64,000 nt of DNA from Klebsiella huaxiensis (GTDB lineage Bacteria; Pseudomonadota; Gammaproteobacteria; Enterobacterales; Enterobacteriaceae): NCBI RefSeq assembly GCF_003261575.2, contig NZ_CP036175.1, forward strand, positions 4,898,001 through 4,962,000, in the 5' to 3' direction. Below, one piece after another: positions 27,708 to 35,856 of this stretch. Below the pieces are notes generated by a model, which was given only the letters and a program-made list of their open reading frames with translations, searched no databases and was not told the origin of the DNA. The translations under genes and the position numbers were made by a program. How positions within the stretch are numbered: the first letter of the stretch is position 1; the number at the start of each line of letters is the position of its first letter.

Positions 27708-28244
27708 TTACTCATCCAGCAAAGTCACTTTGCCAACATACGGCAGATGGCGATAGCGCTGGGCGTAGTCAATGCCGTAACCCACCACGAATTCATCCGG
27801 AATGGCAAAACCAACAAACTCAACCGGGACATCGACTTCACGACGACTTGGCTTATCCAGCAAAGTACAGATTGCCAGTGATTTTGGCTCGCGCAGCCTG
27901 AGAATTTCACGCACTTTAGACAGCGTATTGCCGGAGTCGATGATGTCTTCCACGATCAGCACATCTTTACCGCGAATATCTTCATCAAGGTCTTTAAGGA
28001 TTTTGACATCACGGGTGGTGGACATGCCGCTGCCGTAACTGGAGGCGGTCATGAAATCAACCTCATGCGGTACCTGAACCTCACGGCACAGGTCGGCCAT
28101 AAACATAAATGAACCACGTAATAGACCTACCAGCACCATTTCGCTGCCGCTATCTTTGTAGTGTTCGTTGATTTGACGACCTAGTTCGGCAATGCGGGCT
28201 TTGATCTCGGTTTCCGGGATCATCACTTCTACAGTATGTTTCAT
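27708..28244 (-). CDS. hpt: Hypoxanthine phosphoribosyltransferase Hpt
   Basis: Purine salvage: hypoxanthine (and weakly guanine) plus PRPP to the nucleotide. 178 residues from ATG 28244 (MKHTVEVMIPE), as in E. coli; a longer frame to 28313 would add 23 residues without family support. The PRPP-binding motif VLIVEDIIDSGNTL and the flexible-loop SSYGSGMSTT are visible. Divergent from gcd across about 200 bp. Confidence 0.96.
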   Translation of the reverse strand: MKHTVEVMIPETEIKARIAELGRQINEHYKDSGSEMVLVGLLRGSFMFMADLCREVQVPHEVDFMTASSYGSGMSTTRDVKILKDLDEDIRGKDVLIVEDIIDSGNTLSKVREILRLREPKSLAICTLLDKPSRREVDVPVEFVGFAIPDEFVVGYGIDYAQRYRHLPYVGKVTLLDE

Positions 28245-28371
28245 AAAACTAACCACTTGATTCTTAGAGTAAATCATCAAAGCCGCTGCGATTGCATCGA
28301 CGTTGACCGGCAAGCCACTCAGTATACCAGCAAAAAGAAATCTACGGTGCAGTGATTAATAAAGCCCATTT

Positions 28372-28387
28372 TGTGATTCCGATCACA
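28372..28387. promoter_or_regulatory. CRP site upstream of gcd
   Basis: TGTGA-TTCCGA-TCACA, a full match to the CRP core with 6-bp spacing. It ends 12 bases before a TATAAT at 28400-28405, so it would overlap the gcd -35 region; this position fits repression of gcd by cAMP-CRP as reported for E. coli. Confidence 0.85.
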
Positions 28388-28399
28388 CTTGTTAAATCC

Positions 28400-28405
28400 T
28401 ATAAT
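28400..28405 (+). promoter_or_regulatory. gcd promoter -10 hexamer
   Basis: Consensus TATAAT 42 bases before the gcd ATG. A matching -35 is not obvious; it would lie inside the CRP site. Confidence 0.65.
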
Positions 28406-28447
28406 TAAGTGCAGTCAAAAAATTAACAAACAAATGAGTATCTTTCT

Positions 28448-30838
28448 ATGGCAGAAACAAAATCTCAACAATCACGGCTACTCGTGACGCTGACAGCGCT
28501 TTTTGCAGCGTTCTGCGGCCTCTATCTTTTAGTCGGTGGAGCCTGGCTGGTCGTTCTCGGCGGCTCATGGTACTACCCTATCGCAGGTCTGGTGATGCTT
28601 GGCATTACCGTCATGTTATTCCGCGGTAAGCGTTCTGCACTTTGGCTATATGCTGCGCTGCTGCTCGCCACCATGATCTGGGGAGTCTGGGAAGTTGGCT
28701 TCGATTTCTGGGCGCTGACGCCACGTAGCGACATCCTGGTCTTCTTCGGCATTTGGCTTATCCTACCGTTTGTCTGGCGTCGCCTGCCGGTTCCATCCGC
28801 CGGGGCGGTTGCAGGACTGGTTGTCGCGCTGCTCATTAGCGGCGGCATTCTGACCTGGGCTGGCTTCAACGACCCGCAGGAAGTCAACGGCACGCTGAGC
28901 GCTGACTCAACGCCAGCAGCGCCAATTTCCGAGGTTGCCGATGGTGACTGGTCGGCGTATGGCCGTAATCAGGAAGGCCAGCGTTACTCACCGCTGAAGC
29001 AGATCAACGCGGACAACGTGAAGAACCTGAAAGAAGCCTGGGTGTTCCGTACCGGGGACCTCAAGCAGCCTAACGATCCGGGTGAGATAACCAATGAAGT
29101 CACGCCGATTAAAGTTGGCGACACGCTCTATCTGTGTACTGCCCACCAGCGTCTGTTCGCCCTTGATGCAGCTACCGGTAAAGAGAAGTGGCACTTCGAT
29201 CCGCAGCTTAACTCAGACCCATCTTTCCAGCATGTGACCTGCCGCGGCGTTTCATATCATGAAGCCAGAGCAGATAATGCCCCGGCGGATGTGGTTGCAG
29301 ATTGCCCACGCCGTATCATTTTGCCTGTCAACGATGGTCGCCTGTTCGCCATCAACGCCGACAACGGTAAGCTATGTGAGTCCTTTGCTAATAAAGGCAT
29401 TCTCAACCTGCAAACCAATATGCCAGTCACCACGCCAGGCATGTATGAACCGACTTCACCGCCGATCATCACGGATAAAACCATTGTTATCGCAGGTGCT
29501 GTAACCGATAACTTCTCAACCCGCGAGCCGTCAGGCGTCATTCGCGGCTTTGATGTGAATACCGGCAAACTGCTGTGGGCATTCGATCCGGGCGCGAAAG
29601 ACCCGAATGCTATCCCGGATGATGAACATCATTTCACACTGAATTCACCTAACTCCTGGGCACCTGCGGCCTATGACGCGAAGCTGGATCTGGTCTACCT
29701 GCCGATGGGCGTGACCACGCCGGATATCTGGGGTGGTAATCGTACGCCAGAGCAGGAACGCTTTGCCAGTTCCATCGTAGCGCTGAATGCCACTACCGGA
29801 AAACTGGCGTGGAGTTATCAGACCGTTCACCACGACCTGTGGGATATGGATATGCCGTCGCAGCCGACACTGGCGGATATCGACGTGAACGGCAAAACCG
29901 TTCCGGTCATTTACGCTCCGGCGAAAACCGGCAACATTTTTGTCCTCGACCGCCGCAACGGCGAACTGGTTGTCCCGGCACCGGAAAAACCGGTTCCGCA
30001 AGGGGCGGCTAAAGGCGACTATGTTTCGAAAACTCAGCCGTTCTCCGATCTGAGTTTCCGTCCGAAGAAAGACCTGACCGGCGCGGATATGTGGGGCGCC
30101 ACTATGTTTGACCAGTTGGTGTGTCGCGTTATCTTTCATCAACTGCGCTATGAAGGCATCTTCACTCCACCATCGGAACAAGGGACTTTGGTATTCCCGG
30201 GTAACCTGGGTATGTTCGAATGGGGCGGTATCTCCGTCGATCCAAACCGCCAGGTCGCGATTGCTAACCCAATGGCACTGCCGTTTGTATCAAAACTGAT
30301 CCCACGCGGTCCCGGTAACCCGATGGAACCGCCGAAAGATGCGAAAAGTTCCGGTACCGAGTCAGGGATCCAACCGCAGTACGGCGTCCCGTATGGCGTA
30401 ACCCTGAATGCATTCCTGTCACCGTTCGGCCTGCCGTGTAAACAGCCTGCCTGGGGCTATATCTCCGCACTGGATCTGAAAACCAACGAAGTGGTGTGGA
30501 AAAAACGTATCGGTACACCACAGGATAGCCTGCCGTTCCCAATGCCCGTGAAACTGCCGTTCAATATGGGTATGCCAATGCTAGGGGGCCCCATTTCAAC
30601 AGCCGGTAACGTACTGTTTATTGGCGCGACCGCGGATAACTATCTGCGCGCGTACAATATGAGCAATGGCGAGAAATTATGGCAAGCACGTCTGCCTGCA
30701 GGCGGGCAGGCAACGCCAATGACCTATGCAGTGAATGGCAAGCAGTACGTTGTCATCTCTGCCGGTGGTCATGGTTCGTTTGGCACGAAGATGGGCGACT
30801 ATATTGTCGCTTACGCTTTACCTGACGACGCGAAGTAA
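28448..30838 (+). CDS. gcd: Quinoprotein (PQQ) glucose dehydrogenase Gcd
   Basis: Membrane-bound enzyme that oxidises glucose to gluconolactone on the periplasmic side and passes electrons to ubiquinone. 796 residues: five hydrophobic segments in the first ~140 residues, then an eight-bladed PQQ propeller (DGDWSAYGRNQEGQRYSPL; the GKLLWAFDPGA and GKLAWSYQTVHHDLWDMD blocks). PQQ synthesis genes are not in the window; Klebsiella strains usually make PQQ, unlike E. coli. Confidence 0.97.
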   Translation: MAETKSQQSRLLVTLTALFAAFCGLYLLVGGAWLVVLGGSWYYPIAGLVMLGITVMLFRGKRSALWLYAALLLATMIWGVWEVGFDFWALTPRSDILVFFGIWLILPFVWRRLPVPSAGAVAGLVVALLISGGILTWAGFNDPQEVNGTLSADSTPAAPISEVADGDWSAYGRNQEGQRYSPLKQINADNVKNLKEAWVFRTGDLKQPNDPGEITNEVTPIKVGDTLYLCTAHQRLFALDAATGKEKWHFDPQLNSDPSFQHVTCRGVSYHEARADNAPADVVADCPRRIILPVNDGRLFAINADNGKLCESFANKGILNLQTNMPVTTPGMYEPTSPPIITDKTIVIAGAVTDNFSTREPSGVIRGFDVNTGKLLWAFDPGAKDPNAIPDDEHHFTLNSPNSWAPAAYDAKLDLVYLPMGVTTPDIWGGNRTPEQERFASSIVALNATTGKLAWSYQTVHHDLWDMDMPSQPTLADIDVNGKTVPVIYAPAKTGNIFVLDRRNGELVVPAPEKPVPQGAAKGDYVSKTQPFSDLSFRPKKDLTGADMWGATMFDQLVCRVIFHQLRYEGIFTPPSEQGTLVFPGNLGMFEWGGISVDPNRQVAIANPMALPFVSKLIPRGPGNPMEPPKDAKSSGTESGIQPQYGVPYGVTLNAFLSPFGLPCKQPAWGYISALDLKTNEVVWKKRIGTPQDSLPFPMPVKLPFNMGMPMLGGPISTAGNVLFIGATADNYLRAYNMSNGEKLWQARLPAGGQATPMTYAVNGKQYVVISAGGHGSFGTKMGDYIVAYALPDDAK

Positions 30839-30844
30839 AAACAG

Positions 30845-30871
30845 AAGGCCCGGAAATCGGGCCTTTTCTTT
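30845..30871 (+). terminator. gcd terminator
   Basis: Stem AAGGCCCG / CGGGCCTT with GAAAT loop, then TTCTTT. Lies 7 bp after the gcd stop and before convergent cueO. Confidence 0.9.
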
Positions 30872-30925
30872 ATGATTCAAATCAAGCTCTTTGACCTGAT
30901 CATTAAGGTGCTTCAGGAATAACAT

Positions 30926-32518
30926 CTACACCGTAAACCCAAGCATCATTCCCGTATCTTCATGCTCCAGCAGGTGACAATGGGCCATATAGGCAAACTC
31001 TTTTGGCGCATCGTGATCAAATTTCACCAGCACTTCACTGACATCACCCTCTACCCGTACGGTATCTTTCCAGCCGCTACGGTGCGCAGCCGGTGCTTTA
31101 CCGTTTTCTGATAAGATTCGGAATTGAGTGCCATGGATGTGAAACGGGTGAAGCATCATGTCACCTTTACCAGAAATCACCCACCGCTCATATTGCCCTT
31201 TTGTCGCAGCAAACATGGGAACATTCATATCAAATGCTTTTCCGTTAATCCGGTTAGCATTATGGAAATCAAAGCCTTTATCACGATGCTCCATTTGCGC
31301 CTTGCCGCCATGATTCATATGGCTCATGTCACCGTGGTTCATATTCCCCATCTCTCCATGATTCATCATCATGCTATGGTCCATTCCGGACATCGCCTGG
31401 TCACCATATTTTTGCATCAACGCCTGCATGCCCATCATATCAAGCATCGGATCCATAGAGAGCTGCAGCGTACGCTGAGTTAGCCCTTGTAAAGAGGGCA
31501 GAGCTGGCATCGCAGCCAGAACATCTGGCAGCTTGCCGGAAGCCTGAATCGTCAGTGGTTGAACGCGCAATACCGGCTGCGGCTTATCGAACGGGGTAAT
31601 GGCCATTCCCATCTGATTCACCGGCAGCGTTATCAGATCAAAGGGGTTACCATCCGTCGTATCCACCAGGACTTCAAAACGCTCCCCCATGAGTACTGGC
31701 AGCTCACTCACTTTCACTGGCTCAGCCAGTAGACCGCCATCGCTTGCCACTACATACATCGGTCTCTTATCACTGGTTGAGAAATTCACAGAGCGGGCAT
31801 TACAGCCGTTAAGCAAACGCAGACGCAACCAGCCGCGGGGTGCGGCATGTTCAGGATAAAGTGCCCCATTGGTCAGCAGCGTGTCACCAAACCAGCCAAC
31901 GGCTGCGCTCATAATATCGAGCTGATAATCAATCTCACCGGCTGAAGTGAATTTTTTATCCTGCACAATCACCGGTACATCATCGATCCCCCACTGCTTT
32001 GGCAGAAGCAACTTTTCGCTTTCTGCATCAGATATCAGCACCAGGCCTGCCAACCCCATAGCCACCTGTAGGCCGGTTTTACCATGCTGATGTGGGTGAA
32101 ACCAGCAGGTTGCCGCTCGCTGCGTCGGAGTAAAACTGACCGTTCGGGAGCCACCTGCGGCAATCACGCCCTGCGGGCCACCGTCCACTTCTCCAGGCAC
32201 TTCCAGTCCATGCCAGTGCACCGTTGTTACCTCAGCCAGGCGGTTATGAATATCAATCGTCGCCATTTCTCCTTGTTTTAGCTGCAGCGCTGGTCCCAGC
32301 AAACTACCGTTATACCCCCATGTAGTGGCAAGGTGAGAGCCAAATTGCGTTCTGCCAGCCTGAATGGTTAATGTGATGCGATTGCGTGCATCAGCAGTCA
32401 GCAGTTCCGGTATGGGTAATGCCGGGCGACCAGCAGCAAAAACCGAGCGGCTCCAAAGCGGCAATGCGCTGGCGATACCAGCCGCTGCAGTTAATTTGAG
32501 AAATTCACGACGTTGCAT
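30926..32518 (-). CDS. cueO: Multicopper oxidase CueO
   Basis: Periplasmic cuprous oxidase for copper tolerance. 530 residues from ATG 32518; AAAGGA sits 7 bases upstream. Tat signal (QRREFLKLTAAAGIASALP), trinuclear/T1 copper ligands HWHGLE, HPHQHG, HPFHIHG and HCHLLEHEDTGMM. The Met- and His-rich insert at about 365-410 (repeats of MNHG/MGNMNHG/MSHMNHG) binds Cu(I) in the family and is somewhat longer here than in E. coli. A CueR-type promoter lies upstream. Confidence 0.97.
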   Translation of the reverse strand: MQRREFLKLTAAAGIASALPLWSRSVFAAGRPALPIPELLTADARNRITLTIQAGRTQFGSHLATTWGYNGSLLGPALQLKQGEMATIDIHNRLAEVTTVHWHGLEVPGEVDGGPQGVIAAGGSRTVSFTPTQRAATCWFHPHQHGKTGLQVAMGLAGLVLISDAESEKLLLPKQWGIDDVPVIVQDKKFTSAGEIDYQLDIMSAAVGWFGDTLLTNGALYPEHAAPRGWLRLRLLNGCNARSVNFSTSDKRPMYVVASDGGLLAEPVKVSELPVLMGERFEVLVDTTDGNPFDLITLPVNQMGMAITPFDKPQPVLRVQPLTIQASGKLPDVLAAMPALPSLQGLTQRTLQLSMDPMLDMMGMQALMQKYGDQAMSGMDHSMMMNHGEMGNMNHGDMSHMNHGGKAQMEHRDKGFDFHNANRINGKAFDMNVPMFAATKGQYERWVISGKGDMMLHPFHIHGTQFRILSENGKAPAAHRSGWKDTVRVEGDVSEVLVKFDHDAPKEFAYMAHCHLLEHEDTGMMLGFTV

Positions 32519-32552
32519 TTTCACATCCTTTTATTCTGCTGGCGAATATTTA

Positions 32553-32583
32553 AGCTTAAACCTTCCACCAACGGGAAGGTCAA
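32553..32583 (-). promoter_or_regulatory. CueR-type promoter of cueO
   Basis: On the minus strand TTGACC (-35) and TAAGCT (-10) are separated by 19 bp, the over-long spacer typical of MerR-family promoters. The spacer contains the dyad ACCTTCC-N7-GGAAGGT, which is the CueR box pattern. Copper-responsive activation by CueR is inferred; cueR itself is not in the window. Confidence 0.88.
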
Positions 32584-32663
32584 GCAGAAGAGTAAGAATA
32601 AAGCTCGGCGTAGTGTAAAGAAGTATGCTAACGTTGTTCGTCCGTGATTCAATGGTAGAGAAA

Positions 32664-33011
32664 ATGAAGACGCTTTTCAGAACAATAGTGCTCGGCAGCC
32701 TGCTTGCTCTATCCGCTAACAGCTATGCATTAAGCGAGTCAGAAGCGGAAGATATGGCTGATTTAACGGCAGTATTTGTCTTTCTGAAGAACGACTGCGG
32801 CTATCAAAATTTACCTAACACGCAAATACGCCGTGCTCTGGTCTTCTTTGCTCAGCAGAATCAATGGGATTTAAGCAATTACGACAGCTTCAATATGAAG
32901 GCACTGGGCGAAGATAGCTATCGTGACCTCAGCGGAATCAAAATCCCAACGACCAAAAAATGCAAAGCACTGGCGCGAGACTCGCTTAGCCTGCTGGCTT
33001 ATGTGAAATGA
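32664..33011 (+). CDS. yacC: Small exported protein YacC, pilotin-like
   Basis: 115 residues from ATG 32664 (MKTLFRTIVLGSLLALSANSYA, a Sec signal ending before LSESEAEDM). An earlier in-frame ATG at 32625 would add 13 residues in front of the signal. Two Cys (NDCGYQ and KKCKAL) probably form a disulfide. I recall the family being grouped with PulS/OutS type II secretion pilotins, but there is no lipobox here, so it would be soluble in the periplasm. Function unproven. Divergent from cueO. Confidence 0.85.
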   Translation: MKTLFRTIVLGSLLALSANSYALSESEAEDMADLTAVFVFLKNDCGYQNLPNTQIRRALVFFAQQNQWDLSNYDSFNMKALGEDSYRDLSGIKIPTTKKCKALARDSLSLLAYVK

Positions 33012-33255
33012 GCATCATTGTATTTTAAAGTCAATAGCCGTTTAAACCCGGCTATTGCGTTTATTCATAATAGCACTCATTTAACAACACGCTTTATTTC
33101 ATATCTCAATTCAAAAACTTCATTGATTATTCATTACGTGTTTAGCTAATTAATAAAACAATGCATTTAAAAAATGAGAATACCATTATTGCAATCTCAT
33201 TTTTTGCACACTATTATCGCTCGATAACAACTCTTTTTATCAATGGAATGAAGCC

Positions 33256-33672
33256 TTGAACATATCCTTATTTACACGCATAGCACCTCTGGCCGTTATT
33301 TTATTGGTTGGTTGTAATTCAACGTCATCCCGACAATCCACCAGGTTAGTGAAACCATTACCTGAAACGACATTAAGCCAACAAACTGAACAGCAGCGGC
33401 TCGCCGAGGAGCAAGCTCGTATTGAAACTTGTCGTAAAGCTCTGGACTCTCTGAAAGAGGTTAATCCCAAGCAGGCAGCCAAACTAAGCAACGATTTTAC
33501 CGCCCTGCTTAGCGCCGCGACGCAATATAACTCTGTGCGCAGTAAAGTTGCCGAACCCACTAAACAGGGCATCGATTCAATGTATCAGTTTAAATCAATC
33601 AAGCTCTGTGCGGATATTGAAAAAGAGCTGATAGATAGCCTTGTTAAACGTGGTGAAAATGTTCAGCTATGA
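33256..33672 (+). CDS. Putative outer-membrane lipoprotein, unknown function
   Basis: 138 residues starting at TTG 33256; ATGs at 33243 and 33247 run into stops at once, and GGAATGAAG lies upstream. The N-terminus is a lipoprotein signal with lipobox LVGC at about residues 17-20 (AVILLVGCNSTSS); Asn at +2 of the mature protein does not match the inner-membrane Asp retention signal. The middle (QQTEQQRLAEEQARIETCRKAL) is helical, and two further Cys (ETCRK, KLCAD) may pair. I do not recognise the family. Its last 4 bp overlap the next gene (ATGA). The preceding 244 bp (33012-33255) are AT-rich with no gene. Confidence 0.78.
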   Translation: MNISLFTRIAPLAVILLVGCNSTSSRQSTRLVKPLPETTLSQQTEQQRLAEEQARIETCRKALDSLKEVNPKQAAKLSNDFTALLSAATQYNSVRSKVAEPTKQGIDSMYQFKSIKLCADIEKELIDSLVKRGENVQL

Positions 33673-35690
33673 ACGGAAAAACATTCATAAACATCAATTC
33701 GATATCGCTAGCAGCAGCGTTTGTGCTGGCGCTATCGCCATCACCGGGTGTCTGTGCGGATAAAGATGCGCTGATAAACGTCACGGCGGGTTCTAATAGT
33801 GACGATTCAGGCCCTGCATTTTTACACTTCGCCAAAGAGCAGCAGGCTCAGAAAAGTAGTGAGCCTGTGAAACCCGTTGAACAAAAAAATAATATCACCA
33901 GGAAAACGGATAACAAAATTAGCAATAAAAGCAGCGAAGCCTCCCGTCAGGCTGCAATAATTGCTCAAAAAGACAAAACAATTCGTCAACTTCAGCAGCA
34001 ACTCGCAGCGAGACCCGCGACGACCGAAGTCGCTTCCGACAACCAAAAGGAGTTAACAGAAAAAATTGAGCAGCTTGAAAAGAAATTAGCCGTTGCTTTA
34101 GCAGAAAAACAACAATTAATAAACAAAGAGCTTTCCGCAGTTGCGGAGATAAAAAAGAGCTCAGGACAGCTTAATGCCACGGCAAATAAAATTCAGCAAC
34201 AAGAAAATAAACTGGAATCCGTAGAATCAGCAAAACAAAAACTCGAACTACAGCTGGCTCAGGTAAGCAGCGAAAAAGAAACGCTAATAAAAAAACTCGC
34301 GGCTGAAGAGAAAGAAAAGCAAGCGCTTGCAGAGAAATTAGCAACCTCTGTTCCGGAAAAACAAACGTCTACAACAAAGCTCGCAGCCGCACAGCAGACG
34401 CTGCAAACCAGGCTGAACGCGTCTGAAGAAACTCAGAAATCACTGCTAGCAAAACTCACCGCGGCAGATACCACGCAGCAGGCGCTGCAAACTAAGCTGA
34501 ACGCGTCTGAAGAAGCTCAGAAAGCGCTGGAAGCAAAACTCACCGCGGCAGATACCACGCAGCAGACGCTGCAAACTAAGCTGAGCGCGTCTGAAGAAGC
34601 TCAGAAAGCGCTGGAAGCAAAACTCACCGCGGCAGATACCACGCAACAGACGCTGCAAACTAAGCTGAGCGCGTCTGAAGAAGCTCAGAAAGCGCTGGAA
34701 GCAAAACTCACCGCGGCAGATACCACGCAGCAGACGCTGCAAACTAAGCTGAGTGCGTCTGAAGAAGCTCAGAAAGCACTGGAAGCAAAACTCACCGCTT
34801 CTTTATCCGAAAAACAAGCTCTGTCTGTACAACTGGCGGCGGCGGAAGTTACACAAAAGGCGCTCACGGCAAAACTCGATTTTTATAGCATCAATAAAGA
34901 GCAGTCAGCGCTTCAGGCAGATGCCGTTCGCCAGAAGGCAGAGAGCGACAAAGCCCAGCTGCTGGCCAACGCTGAAGAGATTAAACAGCTTAAAGCCAAA
35001 CTCTCTACGGCGGAGACCAAAACCGTCAACAAACACACGGATATCGATCTGGCAAAAGAGCCCCAGCAGCAGGCTTACTCTGTCGGCGTGTCGATGGGCG
35101 AGGAAGCGCTAAAAGTCTTGTCCACCCGCAGTTCTCAGGGCATCAGCATCAATAAAGATACCGTTCTGCAGGGCATCCTGGACTCTTTTTCAGGGAACAT
35201 CCTCCTAGATGAAAAAGTGCGCAACAAGGCTCTGTTCGATGTCTCCAAAGAGGTCTTTCAGCGCCTCAATAAAGTTGAAAAGCAGATGGTTAGTGAAGGA
35301 AAAAAATATCAACAAAAGTTCGCGAAACAAAAAGGCGTGGTGTTTAAAGACGGTGTTTACAGTCGTATCGATTATGCCGGCGAAGGTAAGATCCTGGATA
35401 GCGATATCGTTACCGTAACCATCAAGGAAACGCTTACCGACGGAACCGTCATTAACGACATGGAAGCAGAAGGCAAAGTCTGGTCCCAGACGCTAAAATC
35501 CTATCCCCCCATATTCTTCGGGCCAATAAAGCGCCTGGGAAATCATGGTTCTATTACGGTAGTGATACCTCCAGACCTGGCTTACGGTAGTGAAGGCAGA
35601 CCACCCAAAATCCCACCGGGAGCGACTATGATTTATTCGGTCAGAATCGTTGATGCTACTGCGGCGGAACCCCAGGCTAAAAAACCCTGA
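33669..35690 (+). CDS. Periplasmic long coiled-coil protein with C-terminal FKBP-like domain
   Basis: 673 residues. Signal peptide (ISLAAAFVLALSPSPGVCA), a linker, then about 330 residues of Lys/Glu/Gln/Ala-rich coiled coil (about 95-430) that includes 28-residue tandem repeats. Next come an FKBP N-terminal dimerisation-like region (QQAYSVGVSMGEEALKVLS, about 455-560) and an FKBP domain (about 565-665) with the well-kept IPPDLAYGSEG and IPPGATMIYSVRIVDA. By hand alignment the usual catalytic-pocket residues are not conserved (Tyr to Ile in VTVTIKE; FD to IN in DGTVINDM; the Trp of VIPGW absent), so prolyl isomerase activity is doubtful. Coupled to the lipoprotein gene by a 4-bp overlap; both likely act together in the envelope. 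Confidence 0.82.
   Translation: MNGKTFININSISLAAAFVLALSPSPGVCADKDALINVTAGSNSDDSGPAFLHFAKEQQAQKSSEPVKPVEQKNNITRKTDNKISNKSSEASRQAAIIAQKDKTIRQLQQQLAARPATTEVASDNQKELTEKIEQLEKKLAVALAEKQQLINKELSAVAEIKKSSGQLNATANKIQQQENKLESVESAKQKLELQLAQVSSEKETLIKKLAAEEKEKQALAEKLATSVPEKQTSTTKLAAAQQTLQTRLNASEETQKSLLAKLTAADTTQQALQTKLNASEEAQKALEAKLTAADTTQQTLQTKLSASEEAQKALEAKLTAADTTQQTLQTKLSASEEAQKALEAKLTAADTTQQTLQTKLSASEEAQKALEAKLTASLSEKQALSVQLAAAEVTQKALTAKLDFYSINKEQSALQADAVRQKAESDKAQLLANAEEIKQLKAKLSTAETKTVNKHTDIDLAKEPQQQAYSVGVSMGEEALKVLSTRSSQGISINKDTVLQGILDSFSGNILLDEKVRNKALFDVSKEVFQRLNKVEKQMVSEGKKYQQKFAKQKGVVFKDGVYSRIDYAGEGKILDSDIVTVTIKETLTDGTVINDMEAEGKVWSQTLKSYPPIFFGPIKRLGNHGSITVVIPPDLAYGSEGRPPKIPPGATMIYSVRIVDATAAEPQAKKP
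34374..34797 (+). repeat. In-frame 84-bp tandem repeats inside the coiled-coil gene
   Basis: Units of 84 bp (28 codons, four heptads) begin at about 34374 (diverged), 34458, 34542, 34626 and 34710; those from 34458 on are nearly identical at the DNA level. Each encodes LTAADTTQQ...LQTKL(S/N)ASEEAQKALEAK. Because 28 residues is a whole number of heptads, gain or loss of units would keep the coiled coil in register. Confidence 0.95.
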
Positions 35691-35694
35691 TCCT

Positions 35695-35720
35695 AACGCC
35701 TCCTGTTAAAGGAGGCGTTT
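35695..35720 (+). terminator. Terminator after the FKBP-like gene
   Basis: Stem AACGCCTCC / GGAGGCGTT with a short loop, then TTCCCCC. 5 bp after the stop codon. Confidence 0.8.
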
Positions 35721-35856
35721 CCCCCATTTTTTGAACGACAACATACGCCATACTTCATCCGCTAAACATCCATCGTGCATCCTCATGTATAGTTGGCTAT
35801 GATGTTGCGCTCATTTTTTATGGGTGTAACAGATGTTAACAAAGGAGGATCTGCCT

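Noticed and set aside
34446..34742. Long antisense frame opposite the 84-bp repeats, encoding repeats of RLLRGICRGEFCFQR
   Set aside because: It is simply the reverse-strand reading of the tandem repeats; 84 is a multiple of 3, so any open frame stays open. No ribosome site or independent support.
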